64,000 bases of DNA from an uncultured Pelagibacteraceae bacterium (lineage in GTDB: Bacteria > Pseudomonadota > Alphaproteobacteria > Pelagibacterales > Pelagibacteraceae). Below are positions 44,927 through 54,739 of the stretch, piece by piece. Made by a program: the position numbers and the translations under genes. Location: positions 62,001 through 126,000 of the forward strand of contig CACKBP010000003.1 of NCBI GenBank assembly GCA_902598315.1, in the 5' to 3' direction. Numbering within the stretch: the stretch's first letter is position 1; each line of letters starts with the position of its first letter. The notes under the pieces were generated by a model. That model was not told the DNA's origin. It ran no database searches and was given only the letters and a program-made list of their open reading frames with translations.

Positions 44927-46302
44927 TTTAAAAAATAAAAAGATCCTAAACCTAGGAAAGAAAGAAATCCAATAACATCTGTAATTGTTGTTACAAAAAC
45001 ACTTGAAGCTAAAGCAGGATCGATGTTTAATTTTTTTAATGATACTGGGACTAAAATTCCAAACAATCCTGCAACAATCATATTCAAGATCATTGAAATA
45101 CCAATCAATAATGAAAGATTTATTTCTTTAAACCATAATTGAACTATTATTGCAGTTATTATTGCAAAAATTATACCATTTAAGATACCTATCAGAAATT
45201 CTTTACCAACTACTCTATTGAAATTACTTTTTGATAATTCTTTAGTTGCTATTGCACGTATAGTAACTGCTAAAGTTTGCATCCCAGCATTCCCTCCCAT
45301 TGAAGCTACTATCGGCATAAGAAAAGCTAAGGCCACCATTTGTTCAATTGAAGCTCCAAAGAAACTTATAACCCAAGTCGCAAGTAAAGCAGTAAACAAA
45401 TTTAATAATAACCAGTTAAATCTTCTTTTTGTTTTAAGCATAACGCTATCAGTGATTTCTTCATCACCAACACCTGCTAAACGCAATGTATCTTCTTCTG
45501 CTTCCTCTTGAACAACAGTAACAACATCGTCGGCTGTGATCATACCAACTAATTTGTTTTCTTTATTAACTACCCCTGCAGAGACTAAGTTATAATTTTC
45601 AAAAGTAAGACCAACTTCTTCTTTATCCATGTTGACTGAAATTAAGACTGGCATTTCTTTCATTATAGAGTTCATTTTTAAATCTCTAGATGTTCTTAGT
45701 ACTCTTGATGAAGGAACAGTTCCAATTGGTTTAAAGTCATTATCAACGATAAATATCTCCAAGAATTCTTCCGGTAAATCTTTCTCTTCTCTCAAATAAT
45801 CTATAGTTTGTCCCACAGTCCAATTACTTGGCACTGCTGTAAATTCTCTTTGCATTATTCTTGCTGCAGAATCCTCAGGATAACTTAATCCCTCTTGTAA
45901 TAAAAATTTATCTTTTGGGGGAAGTTTTTCTAAAACTTTTTCCTTTACTTCCTTCGATAGATTTTCAAGAATTTTAATTGCATTATCAGACTCTAATCTT
46001 TTTATTATTTTAATTAGAGAGTCTATAGAAAGTAATTGCAAAACTTCGCTTTGAATTGATTCATTTAATTCAATAAAAATTTCTGGATCGATGTTGAACG
46101 ATTCAATTTCAATTAATTTATTTCTTATGTCAGGATTTAAATTTTCTATTAAATTAGCAACATCAGCTTCATGCAAATCTTTTAACGTTTGATTTATAAA
46201 TTCAACATTTCTATTCTCAATATTTCGAGTAAAAGTGCTTATAAATTCTTTATTAAAATCTAAATTGACTTTTTTTGCCTCTCCTGATTTTGGTAAAGTC
46301 AT
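44923..46302 (-). CDS. mgtE: Mg2+ transporter MgtE
   Basis: 459 residues. N-terminal superhelical domain (about 1-140), two CBS domains (about 145-265; RIMQREFTAVPSNWTVGQTI and AGVVNKENKLVGMITADDVV), then five C-terminal helices with the signature PIVASMGGNAGMQTLAVTIR. The cytosolic domain acts as a Mg2+ sensor that gates the channel. 60 bp separate its start from divergent lipB, a gap that holds a 13-bp palindrome at 46326-46338. Confidence 0.95.
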   Translation of the reverse strand: MTLPKSGEAKKVNLDFNKEFISTFTRNIENRNVEFINQTLKDLHEADVANLIENLNPDIRNKLIEIESFNIDPEIFIELNESIQSEVLQLLSIDSLIKIIKRLESDNAIKILENLSKEVKEKVLEKLPPKDKFLLQEGLSYPEDSAARIMQREFTAVPSNWTVGQTIDYLREEKDLPEEFLEIFIVDNDFKPIGTVPSSRVLRTSRDLKMNSIMKEMPVLISVNMDKEEVGLTFENYNLVSAGVVNKENKLVGMITADDVVTVVQEEAEEDTLRLAGVGDEEITDSVMLKTKRRFNWLLLNLFTALLATWVISFFGASIEQMVALAFLMPIVASMGGNAGMQTLAVTIRAIATKELSKSNFNRVVGKEFLIGILNGIIFAIITAIIVQLWFKEINLSLLIGISMILNMIVAGLFGILVPVSLKKLNIDPALASSVFVTTITDVIGFLSFLGLGSFYFLN

Positions 46303-46325
46303 AAATACCTCTATAAGTTTTTTTG

Positions 46326-46338
46326 AGACTATTAGTCT
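46326..46338. promoter_or_regulatory. Palindrome AGACTA-T-TAGTCT in the mgtE/lipB divergent gap
   Basis: Perfect 6-bp inverted repeat with a 1-bp centre, located centrally between the two divergent start codons and 1 bp before a TATAAT box. Position suits a dimeric regulator binding site; identity of any regulator is unknown, and chance is possible. Confidence 0.4.
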
Positions 46339-46339
46339 A

Positions 46340-46345
46340 TATAAT
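46340..46345 (+). promoter_or_regulatory. Candidate -10 element for lipB
   Basis: TATAAT lies 17 bp before the lipB ATG, so transcription from it would leave a leader of only about 10 nt. No good -35 is seen. The palindrome at 46326-46338 would overlap the spacer. Confidence 0.33.
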
Positions 46346-46362
46346 GATAAAATTCAAATTAA

Positions 46363-46974
46363 ATGCGTATAGAAATTAAAATTAGCAAAAAAAGAATACC
46401 ATATAAAATGGCAATGCTTTATCTCAATAAGAGAGTTGAGGAAGTAAAAAATGGTACAAATAGAGAATTATTGTGGATCTTAGAACATCCAACTACTTAT
46501 ACAGCCGGGGTTAGTTACAACAAAAAAGAAATAATAGATAAAAAAATAAAGATAATTAAATCTAATAGAGGGGGTAAAATTACGCTGCATAACCCAGGGC
46601 AAAAAATTATTTACTTTGTCATCGATTTAAACAAAAGAAAAAAGGACATTAGAAAACTAATAAATTCTTTAGAAAAAAGTATAATACAATTTTTAAAAGG
46701 TTATAATATAGATTCTAAAGTTGACAAGAAAAATATAGGTATATGGGTTAAAGATAAAAAAATTGCAGCAATTGGTATTAGAGTTTCTAGATGGGTGGCC
46801 TTTCACGGTTGTTCAATAAATATTTCCAATAATTTAAATCAATATTTAAAAATTATTCCCTGTGGTTTAAATAATAAAAAGGTTACATCTATATCAGAAT
46901 TAATTTCCATCAAACCTAAAAAATTTGAGAATAATTTAGCAAATATTTTTATTAAAAATATTAATAATATTTAG
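46363..46974 (+). CDS. lipB: Octanoyl-[ACP]:protein N-octanoyltransferase LipB
   Basis: 203 residues; moves octanoyl from ACP to lipoyl domains of 2-oxoacid dehydrogenases and the glycine cleavage H protein. Motifs: LLWILEHPTTYTAGVSYNKK, SNRGGKITLHNPGQKIIYFV, KIAAIGIRVSRWVAFHGCSINI (Lys active site region; HG.s.Nv), and IIPCGLNNKKVTSI with the catalytic Cys. Complete. Convergent with rluC with a 4-bp overlap. Confidence 0.94.
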   Translation: MRIEIKISKKRIPYKMAMLYLNKRVEEVKNGTNRELLWILEHPTTYTAGVSYNKKEIIDKKIKIIKSNRGGKITLHNPGQKIIYFVIDLNKRKKDIRKLINSLEKSIIQFLKGYNIDSKVDKKNIGIWVKDKKIAAIGIRVSRWVAFHGCSINISNNLNQYLKIIPCGLNNKKVTSISELISIKPKKFENNLANIFIKNINNI

Positions 46975-47870
46975 ATATTTTTTTTAAGAAAATTCTCAAA
47001 TATATTATTGTAATTTGCTTTAAAATTATATTGAACATTATTTATCATAAATTTTATTTTAGATGCATGTAACATAAGATTTTTTATTTTTATTCTTTTC
47101 CAATCATTTAAAAAATATTTATCATCACCTATTATTGGGCATCCAATTTTAAGTAATTGCTTTCTTAATTGGTGTTTTCTACCAGTAATTGGATTTAACT
47201 CTAAGTATGAATATCTTTCGTTTGACTTAATGATTTTAAGATTTGATATAGCCTTTTGAAAAATTTTTTTATTATTTTCGTATAAAATTAAATCATCTTT
47301 CATCACCTTTATAGACTTGTTAACTTTTCCATATACTATTGCTAAATAAGTTTTATGTATTTTCCTAATCCTAAAAAGTGAAGTAAATAATTGAGCATAT
47401 TTTCTGTTTTTAGCAACTATCAAGACTCCAGATGTTTCTTTATCTAATCTGTGGACAATAAAAGGTTTTGAATTTTCAAAGTATTTTGAATTCCTTAATA
47501 TATCAATAATGTTTTTAAATGATTTTGTACCCGATTGTACTGGTATCCCTGCTGGTTTATTAATTACTATAAAATTTTCATTATCTTCTATTACATAATC
47601 ATCATAATTACTTATTTCTTTTTTTTTAGGTAAATATTTAATCTTTTCTTTTTTATCTGTAGGTTTTAATTTAGAAATATCGTAAATCTGAATCAAATCA
47701 CCAGTCTGAAGTCGATGAGATGATTTAGTTTTTTTTTTATTAACTTTAATTTTATTCTGTCTTAGTAATTTTTCAAATAAAGCTTGTGGTAAGTTAATTA
47801 TTTTATTTTTAAACCATTTATCAAGACGTGAGTCATTATAATCATCGTCAACAGTATAAGATTTGGGCAT
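46971..47870 (-). CDS. rluC: 23S rRNA pseudouridine synthase, RluA/RluC family
   Basis: 299 residues. N-terminal S4 domain (DSRLDKWFKNKIINLPQALF ... KIKVNKKKTKSSHRLQTGD), then pseudouridine synthase domain with IVINKPAGIPVQSG, catalytic Asp in PFIVHRLDKETSGVLIVAKN, and NPITGRKHQLRKQL. S4 plus this length fits RluC/RluD; exact target uridines are not decidable, RluC preferred for alphaproteobacteria. 10 bp downstream of rplQ, so it may be co-transcribed as the last gene of the ribosomal supercluster. Confidence 0.86.
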   Translation of the reverse strand: MPKSYTVDDDYNDSRLDKWFKNKIINLPQALFEKLLRQNKIKVNKKKTKSSHRLQTGDLIQIYDISKLKPTDKKEKIKYLPKKKEISNYDDYVIEDNENFIVINKPAGIPVQSGTKSFKNIIDILRNSKYFENSKPFIVHRLDKETSGVLIVAKNRKYAQLFTSLFRIRKIHKTYLAIVYGKVNKSIKVMKDDLILYENNKKIFQKAISNLKIIKSNERYSYLELNPITGRKHQLRKQLLKIGCPIIGDDKYFLNDWKRIKIKNLMLHASKIKFMINNVQYNFKANYNNIFENFLKKNI

Positions 47871-47880
47871 GAAGCTTAGT

Positions 47881-48330
47881 TTATTTAGTTGCTACCTTAG
47901 GCTCTGTTTGAGCTTCTTTTTTCTTATCTTTTTTCTCAATTTTTTTTGGTTTGTCAACTTTTTTGGCCTCAGGATTTCGATCAACTAATTCAATTACAGC
48001 CATTGGTGCATCATCGCCTGTTCTAAAGCCAGCTTTTAAAACTCTTGAGTATCCGCCTTTTCTTGAACTATATCTCTTAGACAATTCGTCAAATACTTTT
48101 GATACTGATTTTTTATCTTGTAATTTTGAAAATAATCTTTTTTTGTTACTTAGTTTATTATTTTTACCAATAGTTATTACCTTATCAATTTGAGGCTTTA
48201 ACTCTTTGGCTTTAGGTAAAGTTGTAACAATCTGTTCGTATTTAATCAGTGAATTAAGCATATTTTTAAATAAAGCTTTCCTATGCTCAGTTGTTTTATT
48301 AAGTTTTCTATAGCCTAAAGAGTGTCTCAT
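47881..48330 (-). CDS. rplQ: 50S ribosomal protein L17
   Basis: 149 residues. Begins [20 protein letters not shown], the L17 signature, with [26 protein letters not shown] typical of the C-terminal part. A tail of about 28 residues, Lys/Glu-rich ([17 protein letters not shown]), extends past the bacterial core, as in other alphaproteobacteria. 1-bp overlap with rpoA. Confidence 0.96.
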   Translation of the reverse strand: MRHSLGYRKLNKTTEHRKALFKNMLNSLIKYEQIVTTLPKAKELKPQIDKVITIGKNNKLSNKKRLFSKLQDKKSVSKVFDELSKRYSSRKGGYSRVLKAGFRTGDDAPMAVIELVDRNPEAKKVDKPKKIEKKDKKKEAQTEPKVATK

Positions 48331-49364
48331 TAGTAATTATTTTCCTCTAATTTTTTTGACAACTCTGCGATATTGTCAGGAGGCCAATTAGGTATTTCCA
48401 TACCTAAATATAAAGACATGGTGTTTAAAACTTCTTTAATTTCATTCAATGATTTTCTACCAAAGTTTGGTGTGCGTAGCATTTCAGGCTCTGTTTTTTG
48501 AACTAAATCACCAATATAAATTATATTGTCGTTTTTTAAACAATTCATCGACCTCACCGATAATTCTAATTCCTCGACACGTTTTAACAAATTTCTGTTA
48601 AATTCTGGCTCAGTAGACTTAACTTCCTTCACAATTTCTTGAGGATCTTCAAAATTAACGAACATTGATAATTGATCCTGAAATATTCTAGCTGAATATG
48701 CTATAGCGTCTTCAGCATCTACTGTTCCGTTAGTTTCAACCGTCATTAACAATTTATCATAATCTAATGCACTTCCAGCTCTTGTATTTTCAACAGAAAA
48801 AGAAACTTTTTTTACAGGACTAAATAATGAGTCAATTGATATTAATCCAAGAGGGCTATCATCTGATTTATTTTTTTGTGCTTGAACGTAGCCTTTCCCT
48901 GTGCTCACCATTAACTCCATATGAAAGTTAGTTTTTTCATCTAAATTACAAATAGTCTGTTCAGGATTTAATATCTCGATCTCTGGTACTAAAGTTATAT
49001 CTTTAGCTTTAACTTCTTTAGGTCCTTTAATATCTAATATAATTTTTTTTGGATTTGAGGATGAAGATTTAATAGCTAAATTTTTTACATTTAAAACAAT
49101 ATCTGTTACATCTTCTCTTACTCCTTTGATTGATGAAAATTCGTGTAAAACACCATCGATCTGTATCGCTGTAACAGCGGCTCCTTGGATTGAAGATAAT
49201 AAAATTCTTCTTAAAGAATTTCCAATTGTCTGACCAAACCCTTTTTCTAGTGGTTCTGCAACTATTTTAGCAATAGTTTTATCTTCATTGCTACTAATAT
49301 CTAATTTGTTAGGTTTTATTAAAGCTTTCCAATTTTTGTCAATTACGTTGGATGATGTTGACAT
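48330..49364 (-). CDS. rpoA: RNA polymerase alpha subunit
   Basis: 344 residues. N-terminal assembly domain with [20 protein letters not shown] and [21 protein letters not shown]-terminal domain (from about 270) with [20 protein letters not shown] and [17 protein letters not shown], the helix-hairpin-helix that contacts UP elements and activators. Complete. Directly abuts rpsK and overlaps rplQ by 1 bp, the standard alpha operon order. Confidence 0.98.
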   Translation of the reverse strand: MSTSSNVIDKNWKALIKPNKLDISSNEDKTIAKIVAEPLEKGFGQTIGNSLRRILLSSIQGAAVTAIQIDGVLHEFSSIKGVREDVTDIVLNVKNLAIKSSSSNPKKIILDIKGPKEVKAKDITLVPEIEILNPEQTICNLDEKTNFHMELMVSTGKGYVQAQKNKSDDSPLGLISIDSLFSPVKKVSFSVENTRAGSALDYDKLLMTVETNGTVDAEDAIAYSARIFQDQLSMFVNFEDPQEIVKEVKSTEPEFNRNLLKRVEELELSVRSMNCLKNDNIIYIGDLVQKTEPEMLRTPNFGRKSLNEIKEVLNTMSLYLGMEIPNWPPDNIAELSKKLEENNY

Positions 49365-49811
49365 CTATACTCTCCTCCTTTTTGGTGGTCTTGCTCCGTT
49401 ATGCGGCATTGGTGTTGTGTCTTTTATAGATAGAATTTTAAAACCTCTTGATTGTAATGATCTTAAGGCTGTTTCTCTTCCTGATCCAGGCCCTTTTACC
49501 TGAACAGTTAAAGTTCTTAAACCTTGTTCATAAGCCTTTGCTCCAGCGTCATCAGCTGCTACTTGCGCTGCGTATGGAGTTGACTTTCTTGAACCTTTAA
49601 ATCCTTTGGCTCCAGCTGAAGACCAAGATACTACATTACCGCCTTCATCAGCTATAGAAATAATTGTATTATTAAAAGTTGAATAAACATAAGCAATACC
49701 CGAAGTTATATTTTTTTTAATTTTCTTTTTCTTTTTAAAAGAGCTTATTTTTTTTATATCGGGTTTTTGAACTTCAGTTTCTTTTTTTTGCTTTTCTTTA
49801 TTTTTATTCAT
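49365..49811 (-). CDS. rpsK: 30S ribosomal protein S11
   Basis: 148 residues; platform protein of the 30S subunit. Core: [43 protein letters not shown], and C-terminal [18 protein letters not shown]. The N-terminal 33 residues are an extra Lys-rich extension (KKKKKIKKN) beyond the usual 129-residue protein. Between rpsM (7 bp) and rpoA (0 bp). Confidence 0.97.
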   Translation of the reverse strand: MNKNKEKQKKETEVQKPDIKKISSFKKKKKIKKNITSGIAYVYSTFNNTIISIADEGGNVVSWSSAGAKGFKGSRKSTPYAAQVAADDAGAKAYEQGLRTLTVQVKGPGSGRETALRSLQSRGFKILSIKDTTPMPHNGARPPKRRRV

Positions 49812-49818
49812 TTATTAA

Positions 49819-50202
49819 TTATTTTTTTAATGGGGTTAATTTCTTTCCTGCTATTGCTATCGCTTTTCCTTTTCTAGTTCTAGCATTGCATTGTGTTCTT
49901 TGACCTCTGACGGGTAATTTTTTTTTGTGTCTAATGCCCCTATAACATGCTAAATCAACCAATCTTTTAATATTAACAGATATCTCTCTTCTCAAGTCTC
50001 CTTCAACTTTATGGTTTGTATCTATAAATTCCCTTATTTTAAGTACTTGTTCCTCTGAAAGTTTATTTACTCTTGTTGTTTCTGGAATATTTAATTTTTT
50101 ACAAATGATTTTAGAAGAATGAGTTCCAATTCCATGTATATATGTTAAGGCTATACTGACAACTTTATTTTGTGGAATATTTATTCCTGCTATACGAGCC
50201 AT
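49819..50202 (-). CDS. rpsM: 30S ribosomal protein S13
   Basis: 127 residues. [26 protein letters not shown] start, [23 protein letters not shown], and [15 protein letters not shown] at the end are S13 hallmarks. It contacts 23S rRNA and the P-site tRNA. 53 bp separate it from adk upstream; no rpmJ gene occurs in that gap. Confidence 0.98.
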   Translation of the reverse strand: MARIAGINIPQNKVVSIALTYIHGIGTHSSKIICKKLNIPETTRVNKLSEEQVLKIREFIDTNHKVEGDLRREISVNIKRLVDLACYRGIRHKKKLPVRGQRTQCNARTRKGKAIAIAGKKLTPLKK

Positions 50203-50255
50203 ATATTAAATGAGTTTAAGTTTCCTGGGTAGTTATATTGTGAAATCATTTAAAG

Positions 50256-50828
50256 TCAACCCTTGATAGCTTCAATTAAGCCGCTAATTTCAATATTAAT
50301 TTCAGATATACTTGCCTCACCGTTTATAACTTTAAGTAAATTTGATTGTCTATAATAGTCTAGAACTGGCTTTGATGATTTCTCATAATTCTTAAATCTC
50401 TTTATTGCAATTTCCTCACTATCGTCATCTCTTTTTTCTTGTGTTTTTCTTTCTAATATTCTTTTTTTTACTGTCTCTAAACTGACTGATAATTTTAAGA
50501 CAATATCGATGTTTTGATCATATTTTTTTAATAAGTCATCTAAATTTTTTGCTTGGTTAATAGTTCTAGGATATCCATCAAATATTATTTTTTGTTTATA
50601 ATTGTCATTTGAAATAAATTTTTCAATTAATTTACCAACTATTTCATCTGAAACTAATTCACCTGAATTTATAATTGAGGATATTTCTGCTCCCAGTTTA
50701 GTTCTATTTTTAATTTCATTACGTAATAGATCACCTGTAGACAATTGGTGTAAATTATATTTATTTTCAATAAATTTTGATTGAGTTCCCTTGCCAGCCC
50801 CTGGTGGACCAAAAATAACGATATTCAT
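50256..50828 (-). CDS. adk: Adenylate kinase
   Basis: 190 residues; equilibrates ATP, ADP and AMP. P-loop IFGPPGAGKGTQSKF, AMP site LSTGDLLRNEI, and FDGYPRTINQAKNLDDLL. Short-LID form without zinc Cys (lid around RKTQEKRDDDSEEIAIKRF). In the usual secY-adk-rpsM order of alphaproteobacteria, 7 bp after secY. Confidence 0.97.
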   Translation of the reverse strand: MNIVIFGPPGAGKGTQSKFIENKYNLHQLSTGDLLRNEIKNRTKLGAEISSIINSGELVSDEIVGKLIEKFISNDNYKQKIIFDGYPRTINQAKNLDDLLKKYDQNIDIVLKLSVSLETVKKRILERKTQEKRDDDSEEIAIKRFKNYEKSSKPVLDYYRQSNLLKVINGEASISEINIEISGLIEAIKG

Positions 50829-50835
50829 TTATTTA

Positions 50836-52140
50836 TTATTTACCAAACTTTGTTTTTTTAATTAATGACTCATACTGTGAACTCATTAGTCTAGTTTGTA
50901 CTTGTGTCACTGTATCCATTGCAACAACAACTACAATTAGTATTGAAGTCCCGCCTAAATAAAAAGGTATAGGATATTTAGCTATTAAAAACTCTGGCAT
51001 CAAACAAACAAAAGTCAAATATAAAGCTCCTACAGTTGTCAATCTCATTAAAATAGTGTCTATGTATTCTGCGGTTCTCTCGCCAGGTCTTATTCCTGGA
51101 ATATATCCACCGTACTTTCTTAAATTCTCTGCAGTTTCCTTCGGATTAAAAACTATTGATGTGTAAAAAAATGAAAAAAATATAATTCCAGACGCATATA
51201 ATAACATATAAAGCGGTTGTCCTTGCGTAAACATCGATGAGATTTTTAAAAAAGTATCAGACTCTGCAAATCCAAAATTAGAAACTGTAATTGGTAGCAG
51301 TAATAATGCAGAAGCGAATATTGCAGGTATCACGCCTGCTGTATTTATTTTAAGTGGTAAATGGGAAGACTCTCCTCCATACATCTTATTTCCTACTTGT
51401 CTTTTTGGATAATTAATTAGAATTTTTCTCATCGCTCTCTCAAAGAAAACTATGAATAAAACTGTTAAAATTACAAGAACAAAAATCCCGACTATCATCA
51501 AAGCAGATAAAGCTCCAGTTCTGCCGAGTTCAAATGTAGAAGCAAGCGCTCTTGGTATTTCAGCTACAATTCCTGAAAAAATAATTAACGATATACCATT
51601 TCCAACACCTCTTAGTGTTATTTGTTCTCCAAGCCACATTAAGAATGTTGTACCAGCTACAAGAGATATTGTAGTTACAATTTTAAATTTTAATCCAGGA
51701 TCAATAACTAAATTACCGGCATTTTCTAGTCCTACTGAAACACCATAACCTTGTAAACAAGCTATTAGAACAGTTCCGTATCTTGTAATTTGTGTAATTT
51801 TTTTTCGGCCAATCTCACCTTGTTCCTTAAGATTTTTAAAATAGTCTGAAACTCCAGTCAATAATTGTACAATGATAGAAGATGAAATATATGGCATAAT
51901 ACCAAGAGCAAATATGGCCATTCTAGTTACCGCTCCTCCTGAGAACATATTAAACATCCCCAACAAACCTTTTTGACTTGATGCCATAATTTCTTTTAGT
52001 GCAGCAGGATCAATACCAGCAAGAGGCACATATGTTCCTAGCCGGTAAATCATCAAAATTAAAATCGTAAAAAATATTCTACTTTTAAGGTCTTTAGCCT
52101 GACTAAATGCTCCAGTTGTATTTAGAGTTTCACTAGACAT
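50836..52140 (-). CDS. secY: Protein translocase subunit SecY
   Basis: 434 residues with ten membrane helices; the central pore of the Sec translocon. Motifs: RIFFTILILMIYRLGTYVPL AGID, GLLGMFNMFSGGAVTRMAIF, LGIMPYISSSIIVQLL, NPKETAENLRKYGGYIPGIR PG and TTVGALYL. Complete. 6 bp after rplO. The N-terminal plug-region residues are normal. Confidence 0.98.
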   Translation of the reverse strand: MSSETLNTTGAFSQAKDLKSRIFFTILILMIYRLGTYVPLAGIDPAALKEIMASSQKGLLGMFNMFSGGAVTRMAIFALGIMPYISSSIIVQLLTGVSDYFKNLKEQGEIGRKKITQITRYGTVLIACLQGYGVSVGLENAGNLVIDPGLKFKIVTTISLVAGTTFLMWLGEQITLRGVGNGISLIIFSGIVAEIPRALASTFELGRTGALSALMIVGIFVLVILTVLFIVFFERAMRKILINYPKRQVGNKMYGGESSHLPLKINTAGVIPAIFASALLLLPITVSNFGFAESDTFLKISSMFTQGQPLYMLLYASGIIFFSFFYTSIVFNPKETAENLRKYGGYIPGIRPGERTAEYIDTILMRLTTVGALYLTFVCLMPEFLIAKYPIPFYLGGTSILIVVVVAMDTVTQVQTRLMSSQYESLIKKTKFGK

Positions 52141-52146
52141 AATAAT

Positions 52147-52602
52147 TTACTTTTTCTGAATACTTAATTTTCCACCAGCCTTTTGTATTTTTTCTAATGC
52201 TTGTTTAGAAGCAAAATTGGCTGTTATTTCAACGTTATCTTTGATTTCCCCGGTCGCAAGTATTTTTAATTTTGAGTATTTTTTATTAATTAAATTTTTC
52301 TCTTTTAAAATTTTTAGATCAATCACTTTTTTGAGATCATTTTTTTTATTATCTAATATTGATTGAATTCTGGATAGATTTAAAATAGCAATATTTTTTT
52401 TTTTGTTTAAAATTTTAAAACCTCTTTTTGGCAATCTTCTGTATAAAGGCATTTGACCTCCCTCAAAACTTTTTATAGCTACACCGGACCTGGATTTTTG
52501 TCCTTTGTGTCCTCTAGATGAAGTCTTTCCTTTGCCAGAGCCTATTCCTCTGCCTACTCTAATCTTTTTTTTATTATTTTTATAAAGACTATTTAGTTCC
52601 AT
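52147..52602 (-). CDS. rplO: 50S ribosomal protein L15
   Basis: 151 residues. GRGIGSGKGKTSSRGHKGQK, GVAIKSFEGGQMPLYRRLPK RGF are the L15 core; the C-terminal half is Lys/Ile-rich but ends in the expected KASKQA-like ANFASKQALEKIQKAGG. Its ATG overlaps the rpsE stop by 1 bp, so the rpmD (L30) gene usually found between rpsE and rplO is absent. Confidence 0.97.
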   Translation of the reverse strand: MELNSLYKNNKKKIRVGRGIGSGKGKTSSRGHKGQKSRSGVAIKSFEGGQMPLYRRLPKRGFKILNKKKNIAILNLSRIQSILDNKKNDLKKVIDLKILKEKNLINKKYSKLKILATGEIKDNVEITANFASKQALEKIQKAGGKLSIQKK

Positions 52603-53120
52603 TAATTTGCCTCTCTTTTTAAAATTATCTCAGAAATTTTTTTTCCTCTTATTGCTGATAAGATTTTTGGCGAGTTTTGAGATTTTAAACCATTTAGACA
52701 AGCCTTTAGTACATTATGAGGATTTGACGAACCTAAAGATTTTGCAACAACATCTTGAATTCCAAGAACTTCGCAAACAGATCTTATAGCTCCACCAGCA
52801 ATAATACCAGTACCAGCTGGCGCAGCTCTTAAAAAAACTTTTCCTGATCCATTTTTGCCTTTTACATCGTGATGAAGAGTTCTTCCATCTTTTAAAGGAA
52901 TTTTTATTAAACTTCGTTTAGCAAGTTCAGTAGCTTTTTTGATCGCATCAGGGACTTGTTTAGATTTTCCTTGGCCTATACCTATAGAGCCTTTTTGATT
53001 CCCTACTACAACTAAAGCTGCAAAACCAAATCTTCTGCCACCCTTTACAACTTTTGTAATTCTGTTTATTGCTACAAGCTTTTCTTTAATATCACTTTCT
53101 ATTTTTTTATTTTCACTCAT
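52602..53120 (-). CDS. rpsE: 30S ribosomal protein S5
   Basis: 172 residues. [20 protein letters not shown] (dsRBD-like S5 N-terminal part), [21 protein letters not shown] and [22 protein letters not shown] are S5 signatures. 1 bp after rplR stop, 1-bp overlap with rplO. Confidence 0.98.
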   Translation of the reverse strand: MSENKKIESDIKEKLVAINRITKVVKGGRRFGFAALVVVGNQKGSIGIGQGKSKQVPDAIKKATELAKRSLIKIPLKDGRTLHHDVKGKNGSGKVFLRAAPAGTGIIAGGAIRSVCEVLGIQDVVAKSLGSSNPHNVLKACLNGLKSQNSPKILSAIRGKKISEIILKREAN

Positions 53121-53121
53121 A

Positions 53122-53475
53122 TTAAAATTTTAGTCCATTTTTTCTCAAAGTATCTGCAAATGATTTTATACGGCCATGATATTTATGTTGACCTCGATCA
53201 AAATAAGCTTCTGTAATATTTTTTTCTTTAGCTCTTTTAGCTAATATTTCACCTATTATTGTAGACTTCTGTGCCTTTTTAATTTTTTTTGATCTAACAT
53301 CTTTTTCTATGGAAGATGCTGAAACTAAAGTTTTTTGATTTTTATCGTCAATAATTTGAGCAGATAGGTTATTTAATGATTTAGATACACAAATTCTAAA
53401 TTTGCTTTTATTCACACTTTTGATTTTTTTTCTATTTCTTACTTTTCTCTTTATTTTAGTATTTTTAATCGTCAT
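53122..53475 (-). CDS. rplR: 50S ribosomal protein L18
   Basis: 117 residues, 5S rRNA-binding. [42 protein letters not shown] and [19 protein letters not shown] are typical. Overlaps rplF by 4 bp. Confidence 0.96.
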   Translation of the reverse strand: MTIKNTKIKRKVRNRKKIKSVNKSKFRICVSKSLNNLSAQIIDDKNQKTLVSASSIEKDVRSKKIKKAQKSTIIGEILAKRAKEKNITEAYFDRGQHKYHGRIKSFADTLRKNGLKF

Positions 53476-54014
53476 TTTTTCTTACCCTCTTTTCTTAATA
53501 CGTATTGACCTCTTTCTTTTATACCTTTTGCTTTATAGGGCTCTACAGGCTTTAAACTTTTAATATCTGATGCGGTTTTAGAAACTAAATCTTTATCTAC
53601 TCCACTTATTTTAATGATAGTTTGTTTTTCTACTGTAATTTTTATTTCCTTAGGTATTTTAAAATTTACATCATGGCTAAAACCTATCTGTAGGTTTAAA
53701 TTTTCACCTTTCAATGTGGCTCTAAATCCAACGCCACTTAGCTCCAAAATTTTTTCATGGCCAGTTGTTACACCTAAAACCGCATTATTAATTAAACTTC
53801 TGTAAGTTCCCCACATAATAGAGGTCTTCTTATCAACTTTTTTTTGCAATGGCTCAATTTGAAATTTACTATCACTCATTTTAGATGAAAAAATTTTATC
53901 ATTTATAGACATTTTTTTTGTGCCTTTAGGGCCACTTATAGTTAAATTAGACCCTTCAATTTTTATTGAAGATTCTTTAGGTAAAATTATATTTTTTTTT
54001 CCTATTTTAGACAT
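53472..54014 (-). CDS. rplF: 50S ribosomal protein L6
   Basis: 180 residues. MSKIGKKNIILPKESSIKIE GSNL start, two L6 repeats, and the C-terminal signature [33 protein letters not shown]. 1 bp downstream of rpsH. Confidence 0.97.
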   Translation of the reverse strand: MSKIGKKNIILPKESSIKIEGSNLTISGPKGTKKMSINDKIFSSKMSDSKFQIEPLQKKVDKKTSIMWGTYRSLINNAVLGVTTGHEKILELSGVGFRATLKGENLNLQIGFSHDVNFKIPKEIKITVEKQTIIKISGVDKDLVSKTASDIKSLKPVEPYKAKGIKERGQYVLRKEGKKK

Positions 54015-54015
54015 A

Positions 54016-54414
54016 TTAAAAAACTCTACAAATTATCTCTCCGCCTACGTTATTCTTTCTTGCATCGGTATCACTCATAACACCTTTTGGTGTAGAAAGA
54101 ATAGCTAAACCAAGTCCATTCATTACTCTTGGAATGCTTGTTGCTCTAGAATAAACTCTTCTACCAGGTTTTGATATTCGCTTTATTTCTTTTATCACCG
54201 GATCTCCCTCATAATACTTCAAAGAAATTTTTAAACTTGTTTTATTATTTTCTGTTTTTTCTATAAAAAAATCTCGTATATAACCCTCTCTTTTTAAAAT
54301 TTCTAAAATATTTTTTCTAAAATTTGACGATGGAATTTCTATAGAATTTAAAGCTCTCATTTGTCCATTTCTAATTCTTGAAAACATATCACCTATTGGA
54401 TCTGTAAATGCCAT
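54016..54414 (-). CDS. rpsH: 30S ribosomal protein S8
   Basis: 132 residues. DPIGDMFSRIRNGQMRALNS and C-terminal AILSTPKGVMSDTDARKNNV GGEIICRVF, binding 16S rRNA helix 21. 12 bp after rpsN. Normal length. Confidence 0.97.
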   Translation of the reverse strand: MAFTDPIGDMFSRIRNGQMRALNSIEIPSSNFRKNILEILKREGYIRDFFIEKTENNKTSLKISLKYYEGDPVIKEIKRISKPGRRVYSRATSIPRVMNGLGLAILSTPKGVMSDTDARKNNVGGEIICRVF

Positions 54415-54426
54415 ATATTTTTCCTC

Positions 54427-54732
54427 CTACCAACTTGATTTTGTTATTCCTGGAATTTTTCCTGAGGACGCCATGTCTCTCAGTGCAATTCTTGAAATTT
54501 TTAATTTTCTATATACTCCGTGTGGTCGACCAGAGACTTCACATCTATTTCTAATTCTGATTTTTGCAGAATTTTTTGGTAATTTGTTCAATTTTAATTG
54601 CGCTTCAAAACGCTCAGATAAATCTAGTTTTTTGTTGTTAATAATTTTCTTTAACTCTGCTCTTTTTTTTGCATATTTCTTAACTAATTTAATTCTTTTA
54701 AGATTTTTTTGTATTGCACTAGTTTTTGCCAT
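54427..54732 (-). CDS. rpsN: 30S ribosomal protein S14
   Basis: 101 residues, the long zinc-independent S14. [20 protein letters not shown] and the end [11 protein letters not shown] are diagnostic; no CxxC pairs. 7 bp after rplE stop. Confidence 0.97.
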   Translation of the reverse strand: MAKTSAIQKNLKRIKLVKKYAKKRAELKKIINNKKLDLSERFEAQLKLNKLPKNSAKIRIRNRCEVSGRPHGVYRKLKISRIALRDMASSGKIPGITKSSW

Positions 54733-54739
54733 AATTACC

